The notes: generated by a model from the sequence alone, not told the origin. Positions 33,540 through 46,013 are shown, counted from the first letter of the stretch. The stretch is 64,000 bases of DNA from Sepiola atlantica (GCA_963556195.1 OY744521.1:126372959-126436958); one strand, 5' to 3'. Made by a program: numbers and translations.

Positions 33540-33765
33540 ACATCTGGGGGCCTCCACAGTGTATGGATGGGATTTAGCGGATTGTCGGGTTGGTCGAGTG
33601 TATTTACGTCACGAGGGCACTAGAGCAGCAAATTCATAGAAGCACATTCCATTGAAGTACTTTTAAAACAAGCACAAATATTCAACCTGCGGCGATGGGA
33701 CAGGGTCTGGAGCTTGGTGGATAGTGAGGGACTTATCAGATTAGAGACTCTTTTTTAACCTTATC

Positions 33766-33829
<64 letters not shown>

Positions 33830-35885
33830 GTAGATGGTGCACAAGCCCAGATGTGACAACAATACTCCGTGCATGTGTGGATGGTGGCTCTGTAGAGATA
33901 TATGATACTGTCAGGTGTGAGAAGCTTTCTAGCACGGTAGAGAGAGCCCACCTTATTAGCAGCAGCCTTGGCAATGTCTTCTATGTATTTGTTCCAATTC
34001 ATGTTACCTATGAATGTTAGGCACAGGGGTTCGATCGTCGGACTCTCAGGTAGGGTGTTATTTGCCATGACAATCGGTGGTTGAAGAGGTTTCTTGTAGT
34101 TGTTGAATGAAAGGAGCTTTGTCTCAGCAGCATTAAATGTTACCATCCATTTATGACCCCATTCCATTACATAGTGGAGGTCTCTTTCTAAGGATTCAAC
34201 AATTGCCTCGGATATGTGCGCGTCCGTTTTACTCACATGACGAGAGTAGAGCGTGGTGTCGTCAGCAAATATACCCATCTCAGACACAATGTCATCAGGG
34301 AGGTCGTTTATGAAAATCAGGAACAATAAAGGCTCAAGGATCGATCCCTGGGGCACACCTGCATTTATGTCATTTTGTTTGGATGAACGGCCATTGAGGA
34401 CAACCTGGATCTTTCTGTTGGATAAGAAGGATCTAATTATATTCAATATTCGTTCAGTAATACCATATGAATGACTTTTTATGAGAAGACCTTTATGCCT
34501 TGTCAAAGGCTTTGGATATATCAAGCGCTACCACCCTAGCTTTGTCCAGTGTATGGTATATGCGTTCGGAGATGACCGTTAGAATATCTGCAGTAGACGT
34601 TTCTAACTTAAATCCATACTGATGGTCAGAAAGAAGTTTATTATTAACAAGGTGCCGGACTATTGCTAGATTGATGAAGGATTCAAAGATTTTAGCGAAG
34701 AGCGGGAGTAGGCTGATGGGGTGATAATTCTGAGGGTCAGTTCTATCTCCAGAACTTTTGGAGACTGGTACCACAGAGGCAATTGTCCAGTTATCGGAGA
34801 AGCAAGATTCAGCAAAGCATTTGTTGTAGAGTTTGCAGAGGACAACGGCCAGTTCAACAGAACATTTGTTAATTAATATTAATAGTATAAGATTAGACCC
34901 ACATGCTTTTGAGGTATCAAGATTTTTTATGATGTCAATTACATGAGATGGGGAGTCTAAAGTGGAATTTAAGGCGAAACACTGGGTAAGTAGTTCAGCC
35001 ACTTGCCATGCAGATGACATCATTGTGGTTCTATAGCAGGGCAATTGTTGATTGGTCATTGTTCACCACACTATTGTAGATTTTCCAAAAATCACGAGAA
35101 CCTAGTTTCTGCGACTGAATGTGTTTCCTGGTTATCTCTGTATACATTCTCTTTTCTTCAGCTATCACAGTCTTACAATTATTTCTTGACTCTACAAATT
35201 TCTGTCTGTTCATAGTAGACTTATGGCGGCCGTATTGTCGGAATGCTTGCTGCCTCTAAGCAATAGCAGCTGCACATTTCGAGGTAGACCATTGTGGAAG
35301 GTGAGGCTTGCTGTAGAATTTTCCCATGGAGACATGTGCATCAATGCCTGCTTTGACTCATTCAGTTGCCTCATTTGCGCATTGATCAGCAGGGAGACAA
35401 AAAATTCCACTCCATGGGGCGTCTCTGGTGTGGTTTCTGATGGAATCTAAATCAGCCTGCTTGAAGTATCTGGTCGTTATCAACAACGGCTCTTCAGCTT
35501 TGGGAAGATGTTTTAGGGTGATATCAATCATTACCACAAGGTGATCAGCGTTCATGAGCGGGCTTTGGGCATTTGTCACACAAGCCTCGAGCAGTGAGGT
35601 CAATAACAGATCGAGAAGTGAGGCTTGATGGTTCACACGATCAGGGAGGCGGATCGGGAACGCGACAGTCTTTGAGGGAGTGAACTATGGAGAAACTATA
35701 CGTGGAGTTACCAGTCACGGCGATATGCATTAAAATCCACAAATATATGTATGTGGGCACTCGAGTCAAGTAAGAGTGCCGTATCTATGCTTTTAGAGAC
35801 AAAGTTAAGCAGGGTACAGTCCTGGGTCGAAGGAGAACGGTATAAAAATACAAGTAACTAACACTGTGCTGCAGGGTTATCTAAA
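33540..35885 (-). pseudogene. Jockey/CR1-like LINE, 5'- and 3'-truncated, with in-frame microsatellite
   Basis: From about 35,880 the minus strand encodes endonuclease remnants (an AHIYIFGDFNAYR-like stretch near 35,720), then HQASLLDLLLTS, LPADQCANEATE, KLGSRDFWKIYNSV and the RT: DNWTIASVVPVSKSSGD, YHPISLLPLFAKIFE, VVALDISKAFDK (motif A), a frame shift near 34,500, VPQGSILEPLLFLIFINDLP and IFADDTTLYSRH (catalytic FADD intact), then LCLTFIGNMNWNKYI and KVGSLYRARKLLTPDSIIYL. At 33,767-33,828 a (TC)n run encodes about 20 alternating Ser-Leu residues inside the C-terminal domain. The 3' UTR and tail are missing beyond 33,540. Confidence 0.88.
33767..33828. repeat. (GA)n microsatellite within LINE coding sequence
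   Basis: About 31 dinucleotides that keep the LINE frame open as (Ser-Leu)n on the minus strand. Related copies have only SLL or SLQ at this point. Confidence 0.95.
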
Positions 35886-36054
35886 GCACATGTAGGCTTG
35901 ATCAAAAGTTGAATCAACATTTACTTACCAGTCATAGAAACGTGCTCGACAATCAGTCCGACAGAGGGTTGGCCGTTATGGCATCTTCTATCCCTGCTCT
36001 TTTTGGCTAAGGTATGGTTCTGTTCATTTTTAAGAGGCCCATCCTATCAGGTTT
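35886..36054. other. Unassigned sequence upstream of LINE
   Basis: Contains CGACAATCAGTCC, also found near 41,070 close to the other copy of the short repeat that follows. Nothing else was recognised. Confidence 0.35.
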
Positions 36055-36227
36055 CGTCTTCTCTTTTAGTTTATTGCTAATCGCCTGAGGCGTCCCTATC
36101 GGGGAATGCCAGCGGGACTGTTCATGCATTTTTTGTAGGCCGGAGTGTGCTAATTCTAGTGCAATGGCTTTTCAAACCCCATACCGGACCTTGTGTATAA
36201 CCTCCTAGTAGGTAAATAAATAAAGTT
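36055..36227 (+). repeat. Short interspersed repeat, family R copy 1
   Basis: Shares with 41,383-41,545: AATCGCC, GGTGAATGCC/GGGGAATGCCAGCGGGACTG, ATTTTxTGTAGG, TGGCTTTTCAAAC and a (T)AACCTxCTAxTxGGTAAATA end. The 3' end also resembles that of the tRNA-derived SINE at 53.5 kb. There is no tRNA-like head. Confidence 0.65.
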
Positions 36228-37472
36228 AGATTAACTTGAAATAGGACGTTTTGGCTTTACAGTTAGTGCGAGAAATGGGCCCAATATTCGATATTTTTTA
36301 AAATTTAGATGTAACAAATTTAATAAAGCGAGTATTTATTTGAATGAAAAATGCGAAACGACTCTTTTAATATCACTCACTCACTAACCGTTCCCCGTTG
36401 GACCGTGAAAGCACTGCTGACGATAAACACGAACTGAAGCAAATTAAGGCACATCACGGTGGAATGAGTTTTGAAGTTTCCACTTTTTATCAATATAATT
36501 TTTTATATGATAATCTTAATTGTTGTCAATACGTTTCGCTGGAGGTTCCGTATTAAAAATATTTTGGGAAAAAATTCCCTTCCTCAGACGTGTGTTCAAC
36601 TTTATTTTAAATGTGCAATGGAAACCGTTGGGAGTAGTCCAGCAGAAAATGAGATAAATTTAAAATTACCTTTTATTATTTGTGTCAAATGTTTTGTTTG
36701 TCGTTCGTGTTAGTGTCACTATTAATATTAAATTAAAAAAAGAAAATGTATTTTATTTGTATTATGTATATTTCATAATTAAAAAATTTAATTTAATTCA
36801 TTTATTTGCCCGTTCTTACGTTCAGTATTTTATTTTAATTGATTAATTTCAATTTTTTAGGGAAGGTAGGTACCTCCGTTGAGAGTGGTATTCCTTTCAT
36901 TAAGATCTATGATTTATGGTTTAAGGTTTAAGATTAATTGTTTTAACCGTGCCGAAGTTTCTCTCATTGTTTATTTATTTATTAATTTAGTTATTCGTAT
37001 TATATGTTTTTCTTATTCAACATTTACTGTTAAAGAAAATATTATTCTTATGAAGTGAATATTGTCCAGGCATAAGCCTTATTATTACACTGATAGCTAA
37101 AAGAATCGGCTTTTTGATCAGTTCAGAATTTTGATTTGCACTTGTAACACCCTCTTTCCTTGCAGCAACCAACTAATATAGTCTTAACGCTTGTTCACTT
37201 CCACTCGTGTTCCGGGATAATACCTCTCGCGTTTGTTGATGTGCCGTCTTCACAAGACGCCAGCGCTGACGAAGTTCCACCCCCTTGAAGAAGACTGGTG
37301 TAGGCCATACATCCCGCACTTTGTGATTATTGATCAAGAGATACAGGAAAGATCAATTAACTGAGGGATGAGAAGTATATATGAAAGAAAAAAACTAAAC
37401 AGGCAAATCAGGGTATTCACAATACAATAAATATCCATAATTTAAAATAAATATAAGAATCTATATATTTCC
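36228..37472. other. AT-rich non-coding stretch
   Basis: No gene was recognised; the 80-residue frame at 36,471-36,713 lacks motifs. Confidence 0.5.
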
Positions 37473-37645
37473 TTGAAACTTACATTTACAGGCGCACAAA
37501 GTCTTTCGCTGGTTAGGGGGTTAATATCTCTGGTTCTGGCTTGGGATTCTTACTTCAACACGTTAAGTCAATGCGTAGCCGACGTGAAAAGCGTTCTTCT
37601 CCGGGTTTCGGAAACACTTTACTCGGAGGGGGGACAAACGTATAA

Positions 37646-37751
<106 letters not shown>

Positions 37752-37769
37752 ATAAGAGAATATATGTTA

Positions 37770-38515
37770 TATCTATGGTTTTATTTCATCAAAATCTACC
37801 TTTGCTTTGTGACAGACTTATACATTTAAGTAAATTAGTTAACACAGTTATAAATTTAACAGCCAACGACCAAGAACTGGAAACCGCAAACCAGTTCAAA
37901 TACCTTGGCGCTATACTCAGCAACAAAGGATCCAAGACTGAAATCCTGGCAAGAGCAGCACAAACGGCAGCAGCACTTGCAAAACTGAAATCAATCTGAA
38001 AAGACGGTAACATTAGTCTCCGTTGCAAACTGAAGCTGCTGCATACACTAGTATTATCCATCTTTTTGTATGCATGCGAGTCATGGACCTTGACAACTGA
38101 GCTCCAAAGAAAGATCCAAACGGTAGAAATGAGATGCTACAGAAGAGTGCTTGGCATCTCTTACGCAGACCGTGTCACAAACGAAGAAGTTCGCGCGCTC
38201 ATCAACGCAAATCTGAACAACTACGAAGATTTACTGACAACTGTAAGAAAAAGAAAGCTTGGATGGTATGGTCACGTGACAAGGGGCAGTGGTCTCTCCA
38301 AAACCATCCTTCAGGGAGCAGTGCAAGGCAAGAGAAGGAGAGGTAGACAACACAAAAGATGGACGGACAACATCAAAGAGTGGACGGGCTACAACTTCGC
38401 TACAACCCAGTCCATTGCCCATGACCGTCAGAAGTGGAGACAGCTGGTGTGGAGTTCATTGGTGCAGTGCCCCTACGACCCAGGAGGGGGTTAAGGGACC
38501 AAGTCATGTCAAGTC
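37770..38515 (+). pseudogene. RTE-like LINE reverse transcriptase, 3'-end copy
   Basis: Two frame pieces separated by a stop at 37,998 encode FKYLGAILSNKGSKTEILAR, LVLSIFLYACESWTLTTELQ, EMRCYRRVLGISYADRVTNE, RKRKLGWYGHVTRG and GKRRRGRQHKRWTDNIKEW, ending CPYDPGGG*. This is the thumb/connection and C-terminal part of an RTE-group reverse transcriptase; YACESWT and KLGWYGHV are typical. It ends with a short AAGTCATGTCAAGTC 3' tail. The upstream RT palm is absent, so the copy is 5'-truncated as expected of LINE insertions. It differs from the RTE-like LINE at 27-30 kb. Confidence 0.85.
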
Positions 38516-39360
38516 AAATTTAATTAACGAGGAAACAATCGTCTAATCAGTTAAACTAAATTATCCCCCTGCATTATAGTAATTTACGTGCAATTAATTT
38601 TTATTCAGTTATCTTCCTTTTTCGGAATTCTTCGCTAGCTGTTTTGGGACTTCGGTATGGAAGCAGTAACAAACCGATATTTGCTTTAAAAAAAAAATAC
38701 TTCCTTTTTTTTAAATTACATCCTGGGCGTTTTTGTCCTTTAAAAGTGCTCCCAGGACAATTACTAGATCTTTTTTTTTAAGTGAATTATGATCAGGTTT
38801 CTAAATTTGCTATGTTTTTCGGGCCTTGCTTCCCCCAGTTTACGAATTTCAATTTAATTCTGGTTATAAAGTTCTGTTTTTATCGTAAACTATCTGGATT
38901 TCCTGTTTATTATACATATTTATTTAAACAATTGCAAATTCGACGCCTTGCGTTGGGTATAAATTATAAAAGTATTTAATAATAAATCTTGAAATAATAT
39001 ACTTATAAGCTCTATTTAATGCTAAATATTGAGCTTGCCTTTTGTAATTGAAATTCGAGCCCTTTATGAATCAATTTGAACTATATAAATTCAATTTATA
39101 TTTTATAGTTTCTTATATATATATATACGTTTTCGTTTTTGGAATACCATTCACCACCTGGATTATTTTTTAATCAACCTTTTTGATATCTTTCTTGAAG
39201 CTATTTTAAACTTTATGACTTGGATGAACTGTATAAGTTTAGCAAAAAAGTATGTTTTGGGCCGATATATTTGATGTATTATATACTTTTATGTATTTTT
39301 ATGTAATTTTTAAAAATATATTTTCAAAGTTTAATTTTATTACCTGCAGTGATGTCATTG
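38516..39360. other. AT-rich non-coding stretch
   Basis: No gene was recognised. It may be the body of the (TA)n-tailed repeat family C that ends at 39,494. Confidence 0.4.
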
Positions 39361-39493
39361 CGGTAATGGTCCTCTGTGGAGAAGATTTTCTTTGAAAACT
39401 CATGAGTTAAGGCCTTTAAAGTACTTTGCTTGAACATTGAATGCTAATAAAATTTGATTCGCACCTTATTTTATTCTTTCACTTCATCTAGTG

Positions 39494-39563
<70 letters not shown>
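39361..39563 (+). repeat. Short (TA)n-tailed repeat, family C copy 1
   Basis: TCCTCTG, GAAGATTTTCTTTGAAAACTCATG, GTTAAGG and a TTATTCTTTCACTTCAT end precede the TA array at 39,495-39,563. Copy 2 at 40,028 shows the same order. Confidence 0.6.
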
Positions 39564-39567
<4 letters not shown>

Positions 39568-40027
39568 AAAATGAAAGAAGATAGGTATCTTTATCTTTAC
39601 AATTGCTCTATCTCGTATATTGAGCTTAAATCATTTCACTATAGGTTCAAATCTCTAAAAGTATACTTTTAGTCTCATATTTTGTCTGCTTTTTGATTTT
39701 ATCAATTTTTTACAATTTCATTCAAGGCTTATACTTCTATATTTGTTGGTGATTAATTTCACTGCCAACAAACTCTTACTTGGATTTTAATATTTAAATC
39801 TCTTCTTTTCAATAATTCAGATGCCTTGATTACGTTCAATTTACAACTCTACATTCGCTTAATGCTTTGAATACTCAGATTTGATTATACGAACTTTTCT
39901 ATGCTCCTTTCAATGGTGATAATTTTCTTTGCCCATTTTAAACTTTTTACATTTTTTATATTTTTATATCTTTAATATTTTCAAATGTTTGCATTACAGT
40001 AAATTTTACTGACTTATCTGTCAAATT
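39564..40027. other. AT-rich non-coding stretch between the family C copies
   Basis: No coding signal was recognised. Confidence 0.4.
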
Positions 40028-40502
<475 letters not shown>

Positions 40503-40770
40503 ATAATTTATTTAGATACTGTATATTACATATTTCAGCAATGTACCGCGGTTTCATCTTTAGTAAATCTTCGTGCCTGGTGGAATCATCGGCAAGCTGA
40601 AATAATTGTCCCGTCCTGATGCCATTCCCTATCAGGACGGGACAATCATTTCAACTTGCCGATGATTGCACCGGGCACGAAGATTTACTAAAGATGTCTA
40701 AATCTGCTCTTTTGGATGTAACAGCGGTACATTGCTGAAATATGTAATATACAGTATCTAAATAAATTAT
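40503..40770. repeat. Foldback element, about 120-bp arms
   Basis: Left arm 40,503-40,619 pairs with right arm 40,632-40,770: TAATTTATTTAGATACTG with CAGTATCTAAATAAATTA, TTTCAGCAATGTACCGC with GCGGTACATTGCTGAAA, TTTAGTAAATCTTCGTGCC with GGGCACGAAGATTTACTAAA, and GTCCCGTCCTGA with TCAGGACGGGAC. The right arm has about 22 extra bases. Loop of 12 bases. Probably a MITE. Confidence 0.92.
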
Positions 40771-40829
40771 ATTAGCTCTCTTATATGATCGAGCACTTTA
40801 TTTGATTTCTTTTCATATACAACCTGAAA

Positions 40830-40831
<2 letters not shown>

Positions 40832-40878
<47 letters not shown>
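40832..40878. repeat. (TA)n microsatellite, 47 bp
   Basis: Pure TA. Confidence 0.95.
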
Positions 40879-40882
<4 letters not shown>

Positions 40883-41382
40883 ATGAATTTCAATGACCAA
40901 AGGAAAAATCAATCCATAACCATACCTTTCATCCGATCTTACAATTCCTTCATCTTCATATGTCGTCGAACAACCACAACAAAACTTTACTGTTGTTTCA
41001 ATCTTTTACTTTCATATATCAACGAATACCTGTTACCCCTCTTGCTTTTTACATACCAGTCGAGGATACATCTTCGACAATCAGTCCTGAAGTAGCCTTG
41101 GAGTTCCATCTTCCCAGGCTTTTTTTCTTTGAAAAGGGGTTAGTTTATTTTTTTTATGGAAATCGCTACAGACAAGGCATGAAGCCACTTGATGTAAAGA
41201 GCTAAAAAATGTTACTTCAAGGTCAAAAACTAGCAAACGATAAGTGTTAGATGGATAGATTCCGACCAACAAAACAGCAATTATTCCCCAATTTATCAGA
41301 AACATCGCTCATGGAATGCGAGAACTAAAGGACAAAATAAGGAAGCGAGAGTTACAAGGCTGCCGAAAGTAAACCATGGTTG
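40879..41382. other. Non-coding stretch
   Basis: The 66-81-residue frames here carry no recognisable motif. Confidence 0.4.
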
Positions 41383-41545
41383 ACTTTCTACTTTCCTATT
41401 TTAATCGCCTTAGCACCCCCATGCTGGTGAATGCCGGCGGGGCTGCTCAAGTATTTTATGTAGGACAAATACCACTTCCTCTTGTGAGCTGGCTTTTCAA
41501 ACACCACCTGACTTGTTGTCTAACCTTCTAATGGAGTAAATATAT
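41383..41545 (+). repeat. Short interspersed repeat, family R copy 2
   Basis: Aligns with 36,055-36,227 through GGTGAATGCCGGCGGGGCTG, ATTTTATGTAGGAC, TGGCTTTTCAAACACCAC and CTAACCTTCTAATGGAGTAA. It ends in an AT-rich tail. Confidence 0.65.
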
Positions 41546-42239
41546 AAGAACTCTTTTTGTTTTCTTCCAGAAACCGACATGTTCGTGGTCAAATCTCCAG
41601 AGTGTGGGGTTGATAGGGCATCACCAAAATTCCTTTTCTCTTCCAAGTAATCATAGAAAACCAAAGCCGTGACTGAAACCCAGACGGAACTTTTGTCGAC
41701 GGCGGGTCCCATTCTCCTCGCCCACCCCTCTTTTTGTCTTTATCAATCTCGCCTTTTTCCTTTCATGCCAACGATTTTATCTTCAAGTGTCGTCGATTGT
41801 CGGTGACTCACAGCCCTCTTTCTTTTTGCTTGCATCTCAGTGAGAAAAAACGTTCACGCTTAACCCTCTGAACGCTGATTTTTATTTTGTAGAAAAATGA
41901 TTTTAAAATAGCTTTGTAAGCTTAACTTTTCATTTTATGCACAAACAATGTACATGCCATTTGTAGCATATAAGTAAAACTATTAAAATAAATTTAATTA
42001 TTTGCATATTGTGATGGCAGCCATATTGAATTTATAATCGGGTTGACCATCCGCTCATGTAAAATTGTCATTTTCTCATGCACATATAGGTCAATTTTCT
42101 GAATGTATTGTGCATATTTGTGCTGTTCTGTCTCATATTAGAGGGTTAAATAAAACTTAATATTTTAAAAACCTACAAAGCGAAGAGTTCGACAACAGCT
42201 CTGAGATTTTGGATTGTTGATAAAGTTCGAAATGATTTC
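41546..42239. other. Non-coding stretch before the satellite
   Basis: Nothing was recognised. Confidence 0.45.
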
Positions 42240-42456
42240 GAACATGCGATTTTAGTTGGTTTGTCACGCTTAAGTTTGAAATAGTATTTTCGTTTGTCTG
42301 TCACGCTTAAATTTTAAATAAAATTTCTGTTGGTCTGTCAAGCTAAAGTTTGAAGTAAAATTTTCGTTCGGCTGTAACGTTAACGTTTTAAATAGAATAT
42401 TCGTTCGTCTGTCACGCTAAAGTTTAAAATAAAATATTCGTTTGAATGTAAGTCTT
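42240..42456. repeat. Diverged satellite edge: about 37-bp units with GTCTGTCACGCT
   Basis: Six imperfect units combine TCGTTTGTCTGTCACGCT or a variant with AAGTTTTAAATAGAAT. The second half is the core of the adjacent 35-bp satellite; the first half differs. Units are more diverged from one another than those in the main array. Confidence 0.8.
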
Positions 42457-44363
42457 AAGTTTTAAATAGAATTGCTAGTTAAAAACTATTAAAGTTTTAA
42501 ATAGAATTGCTAGTTAAAAACTATTTAAGTTTTAAATAGAATTGCTAGTTAAAAACTATTCAATTTTAAATCGAATTGCTAGTTAAAAACTATTTAAGTT
42601 TTAAATAGAATTGCTAGTTAAAAAGTATTTAAGGTTTAAATAGAATTGCTAGTAAAAAACTATTTAAGTTTTAAATAGAATTGCTAGTTAAAAACTATTT
42701 AAGTTTTAAATCGAATTGCTAGTTAAAAACTATTTAAGTTTTAAATAGAATTGCTAGTTAAAAAGTATTTAAGTTTTAAATAGAATTGCTAGTTAAAAAC
42801 TATTTAAGGTTGAACTAGAATTGCTAGTTAAACAGTATTTAAGTTTTAAATAGAATTGCTAGTTAAAAAGTCTTTAAGTTTTAAATAGAATTGCTAGTTA
42901 AAAACTATATAAGTTTTAAATAGAATTGCTAGTTAACAACTATATAAGTTTTAAATAGAATTGCTAGTTAAAAACTATTTAAGTTTTTAATAGAATTGCT
43001 AATTAAAAAGTATTTAAGTTTTAAATAGAATTGCTAGTTAAAAAGTATTTAAGTTTTAAATAGAATTGCTAGTTAAAAAGTATATAAGTTTTAAATATAA
43101 TTGCTAGTTAAAACTATTTAAGTTTTAAATAGAATTGCTAGTTAAAAACTATTCAAGTTTTAAATATAATTGCTAGTGTAAACTATTTAAGTTTTAAATG
43201 GAATTGCTAGTAAAAAAAACTATTTAAGTTTTAAATAGAATTGCTAGTAAAACACTATTTAAGTTTTAAATCGAATTTCTAGTTAAAAACTATTTAAGTT
43301 TTAAATAGAATTGCTAGTTAAAAACTATTTAAGTTTTAAATAGAATTGTTAGTTAAAAACTATTTAAGGTTGAACTAGAATTGCTAGTTAAAAAGTATTT
43401 AAGTTTTAAATAGAATTGCTAGTTAAAAAGTCTTTAAGTTTTAAATAGAATTGTTAGTTAAAAACTATATAAGTTTTAAATAGAATTGCTAGTTAAAAAC
43501 TATTTAAGTTTTTAATAGAATTGCTAATTAAAAACTATTTAAGTTTTAAATAGAATTGCTAGTTAAAAAGTATTTAAGTTTTAAATAGAATTGCTAGTTA
43601 AAAAGTATATAAGTTTTAAATATAATTGCTAGTTAAAAACTATTTAAGTTTTAAATAGAATTGCTAGTTAAAAACTATTCAAGTTTTAAATAGAATTGCT
43701 AGTGTAAACTATTTAAGTTTTAAATGGAATTGCTAGTAAAAAAAACTATTTAAGTTTTAAATAGAATTGCTAGTAAAACACTATTTAAGTTTTAAATCGA
43801 ATTTCTAGTTAAAAACTATTTAAGTTTTAAATAGAATTTCTAGTTTACAACTATTTAAGTTAAAATATCATTGCTAGTTAAAAACTATTTAAGTTTTAAA
43901 TAGAATTGCTAGTTAAAACCATTTAAGTTTTAAATAGAATTGCTAGTTCAAACTATTTAAGTTTTAAATAGAATTGCTAGTTCAAACTATTTAAGTTTTA
44001 AATAGAATGGCTAGTTAAAAAGTATTTAAGTTTTAAATAGAATTGATACTTAAAACTATTTAAGTTTTAAATAGAATTGCTAGTTACAAACTATTTAAGT
44101 TTTACATCGAATTGCTAGTTAAAAACTATTTAAGGTTGAAATAGAATTGCTAGTTAAAAACTATTTAAGTTTTAAATAGAATTGCTAGTTAAAAAGTATT
44201 TAAGTTTTAAATAGAAATGCTAGTTAAAAAGTATTTAAGTTTTAAATAGAATTGCTAGTTAAAAAGTATTTAAGTTGTAAATAGAAATGCTAGTTAAAAA
44301 GTATTTAAGTTTTAAATAGAATTGCTAGTTAAAAACTATTTAAGTTTTAAATAGAATTGCTAG
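42457..44363. repeat. 35-bp AT-rich satellite, about 54 copies, with 16-unit higher-order repeat
   Basis: The consensus unit joins AAGTTTTAAATAGAATTGCT and AGTTAAAAACTATTT. Variant units (GGTTGAACTAG, TCGAATTTCTAG, ACTATATAAG, AAGTCTTTAAG) recur in the same order 560 bp apart (42,801 and 43,361), exactly 16 units, so the array grew by block duplication as well as by single units. Several units carry 1-4 base indels. No ORF. It is not a CRISPR array: there are no unique spacers. Confidence 0.97.
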
Positions 44364-44935
44364 ACAAACTCATTCATGGCAGCAATTCTAAGAGCATTAA
44401 CGATAAAGATCTTTCTGATTCTCTCTCTTCTGACATGGAGCACGTTGTGCAATGGGATAAAGGATGGCTGGTTACTTAATGCTCAGTTTTCCCCTGCTGA
44501 AATAGATGAAACTTCCATCAATTAGGCCATTTGTTTTGATAATCTTCTGACTTTCACCGCAGACATGTAGACTTACATCACATCCATTTCTAAGGTCGCT
44601 GGAAAAATGGTCGGATGATTCTACCGCTTCCGAAACTATCTCACCCCTATCTTCTACCTGTATAAGAGCCAGATACGGCCTAAGATGGAGTACTGTTGCC
44701 ACATCTTGGGAGGTGCCACGCAGAGAACTTTCCCTTGCTTTGACAGAGTACAAAATCGACTTCGAAATGTAGTGGAGTATGTGTTCTTCTCTTCCCTCCA
44801 GCCCTTTTCTCACAGAAGAGACGTTGCTAGTTTTTCTTTACCCTATCATTATTTTATTGTACTTATTCGACTGAACTTCAATTTCTGGCGAGAAGAGCTT
44901 TGCTGCAAATATTTTACAGGGGGAACCATAAACTA
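44364..44935 (+). pseudogene. LINE reverse transcriptase C-terminal fragment (jockey/CR1 type)
   Basis: Pieces encode a HVVQWDKGWL-like segment, a MVGRFYRFRNYLTPIFYLYK stretch, PKMEYCCHILGGATQRT, VQNRLRNVVEY and FSHRRDVASFSLPYHYF, matching the post-RT domain of the jockey/CR1-like copies elsewhere in the window but diverged from them. Stops and a frameshift interrupt it. It begins right at the end of the 35-bp satellite. Confidence 0.7.
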
Positions 44936-44994
44936 AAGCACAGTCCAGCACCTACCATAAAAATAACGATAGAGTAGAGAGAGACAAGCAACGT

Positions 44995-45215
44995 TTCTTC
45001 TGTGAGAAAGCGGCTCAAAGCAAGAGAAGGGGACATCCTCATCTTGATTTCGAAGTCGATTTTCTACTCTGTACAAAGCAGGAAAGAGTACTCTGCGTGG
45101 CTCCTCGTCAGATGTGGCCGCAGTATTCCATCATGGGACGTATCTTACTCTTATATAGATAGAGGATTACACCTGGAGCTGTAGAATGATCCAACCATTT
45201 TCCCAACGACATTAG
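44995..45215 (-). pseudogene. Inverted second copy of the 44.6-kb LINE fragment
   Basis: The reverse complement aligns with 44,590-44,830 at roughly 75% identity by eye: TGGAAAAATGGT/TGGGAAAATGGT, ATGGAGTACTG, CCACGCAGAG, AAATCGACTTCGAAAT and TTTCTCACAGAAGA. The two copies form an inverted pair separated by about 165 bases. Confidence 0.75.
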
Positions 45216-45444
45216 CAACAAACTGGATATGCTTCTTCCATTTATAGGTAAAATATATCACGCTTTTGAGAAAAAAGTGAATATCAGCGTTACTCATTTC
45301 TGAAGTCTTTTGATAATGGTTATGGCATAAAATGGCCGAAAAAAACCAATAAGGTTAGGCGACGTTGACACAGATTCTTGAAGTTTAAGATCATCCTATT
45401 TCCATTTTATTTGATACTGTCGGATTTATTTTATCCTTTACGTG
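45216..45444. other. Unassigned sequence
   Basis: Nothing was recognised. Confidence 0.35.
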
Positions 45445-45604
<160 letters not shown>

Positions 45605-45753
45605 GAATTAACGATAAGATTAGTATCGTTAAAGTGATCTATCGTGATAAAGTAAAGCTCAATACGTTGAGTAGAGCAATCAATTTAAGGAAGGAGAGAT
45701 GAACTAAAAAATTGCATAAAATTACATAAAATTGATACAAATTTTATTACATC

Positions 45754-45756
<3 letters not shown>

Positions 45757-45786
<30 letters not shown>
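45757..45786. repeat. (TA)n microsatellite, 30 bp
   Basis: Pure TA upstream of the SINE-like repeat. Confidence 0.9.
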
Positions 45787-45789
<3 letters not shown>

Positions 45790-45807
45790 AGCAATGAAAA
45801 TATATAT

Positions 45808-45932
45808 GGCAATTAAGCTACACAGAGGCTCCCGCGTTTGATCCCCGTATCGGGCACTGTTAAAGTAAATACTGAAAACTGATACATAAAAATTATATTT
45901 CCTTATAATATTTTATGTGGATGCACTAAGTA

Positions 45933-45934
<2 letters not shown>
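45808..45934 (+). repeat. tRNA-derived SINE-like repeat with (TA)n tail, family S copy 1
   Basis: The head has GCGTTTGATCCCCGTATCGGG, which resembles a polymerase III B box (GTTTGATCCC) and T-arm. The body, AGTAAATACTGAAAACTGAT, TATTTTATGTGGATGCA, recurs at 47,397-47,463 and 62,955-63,032. A (TA)n array (45,935-46,012) follows the body. The A box is not clear, so the head may be truncated. Confidence 0.6.

Positions 45935-46012
<78 letters not shown>
45935..46012. repeat. (TA)n microsatellite, tail of family S copy 1
   Basis: Pure TA, 78 bp. Confidence 0.97.

Positions 46013-46013
<1 letters not shown>

Noticed and set aside
42457..44363. CRISPR-like regular repeat array
   Set aside because: Units are directly adjacent with no unique spacers, and the sequence is eukaryotic; it is a satellite.
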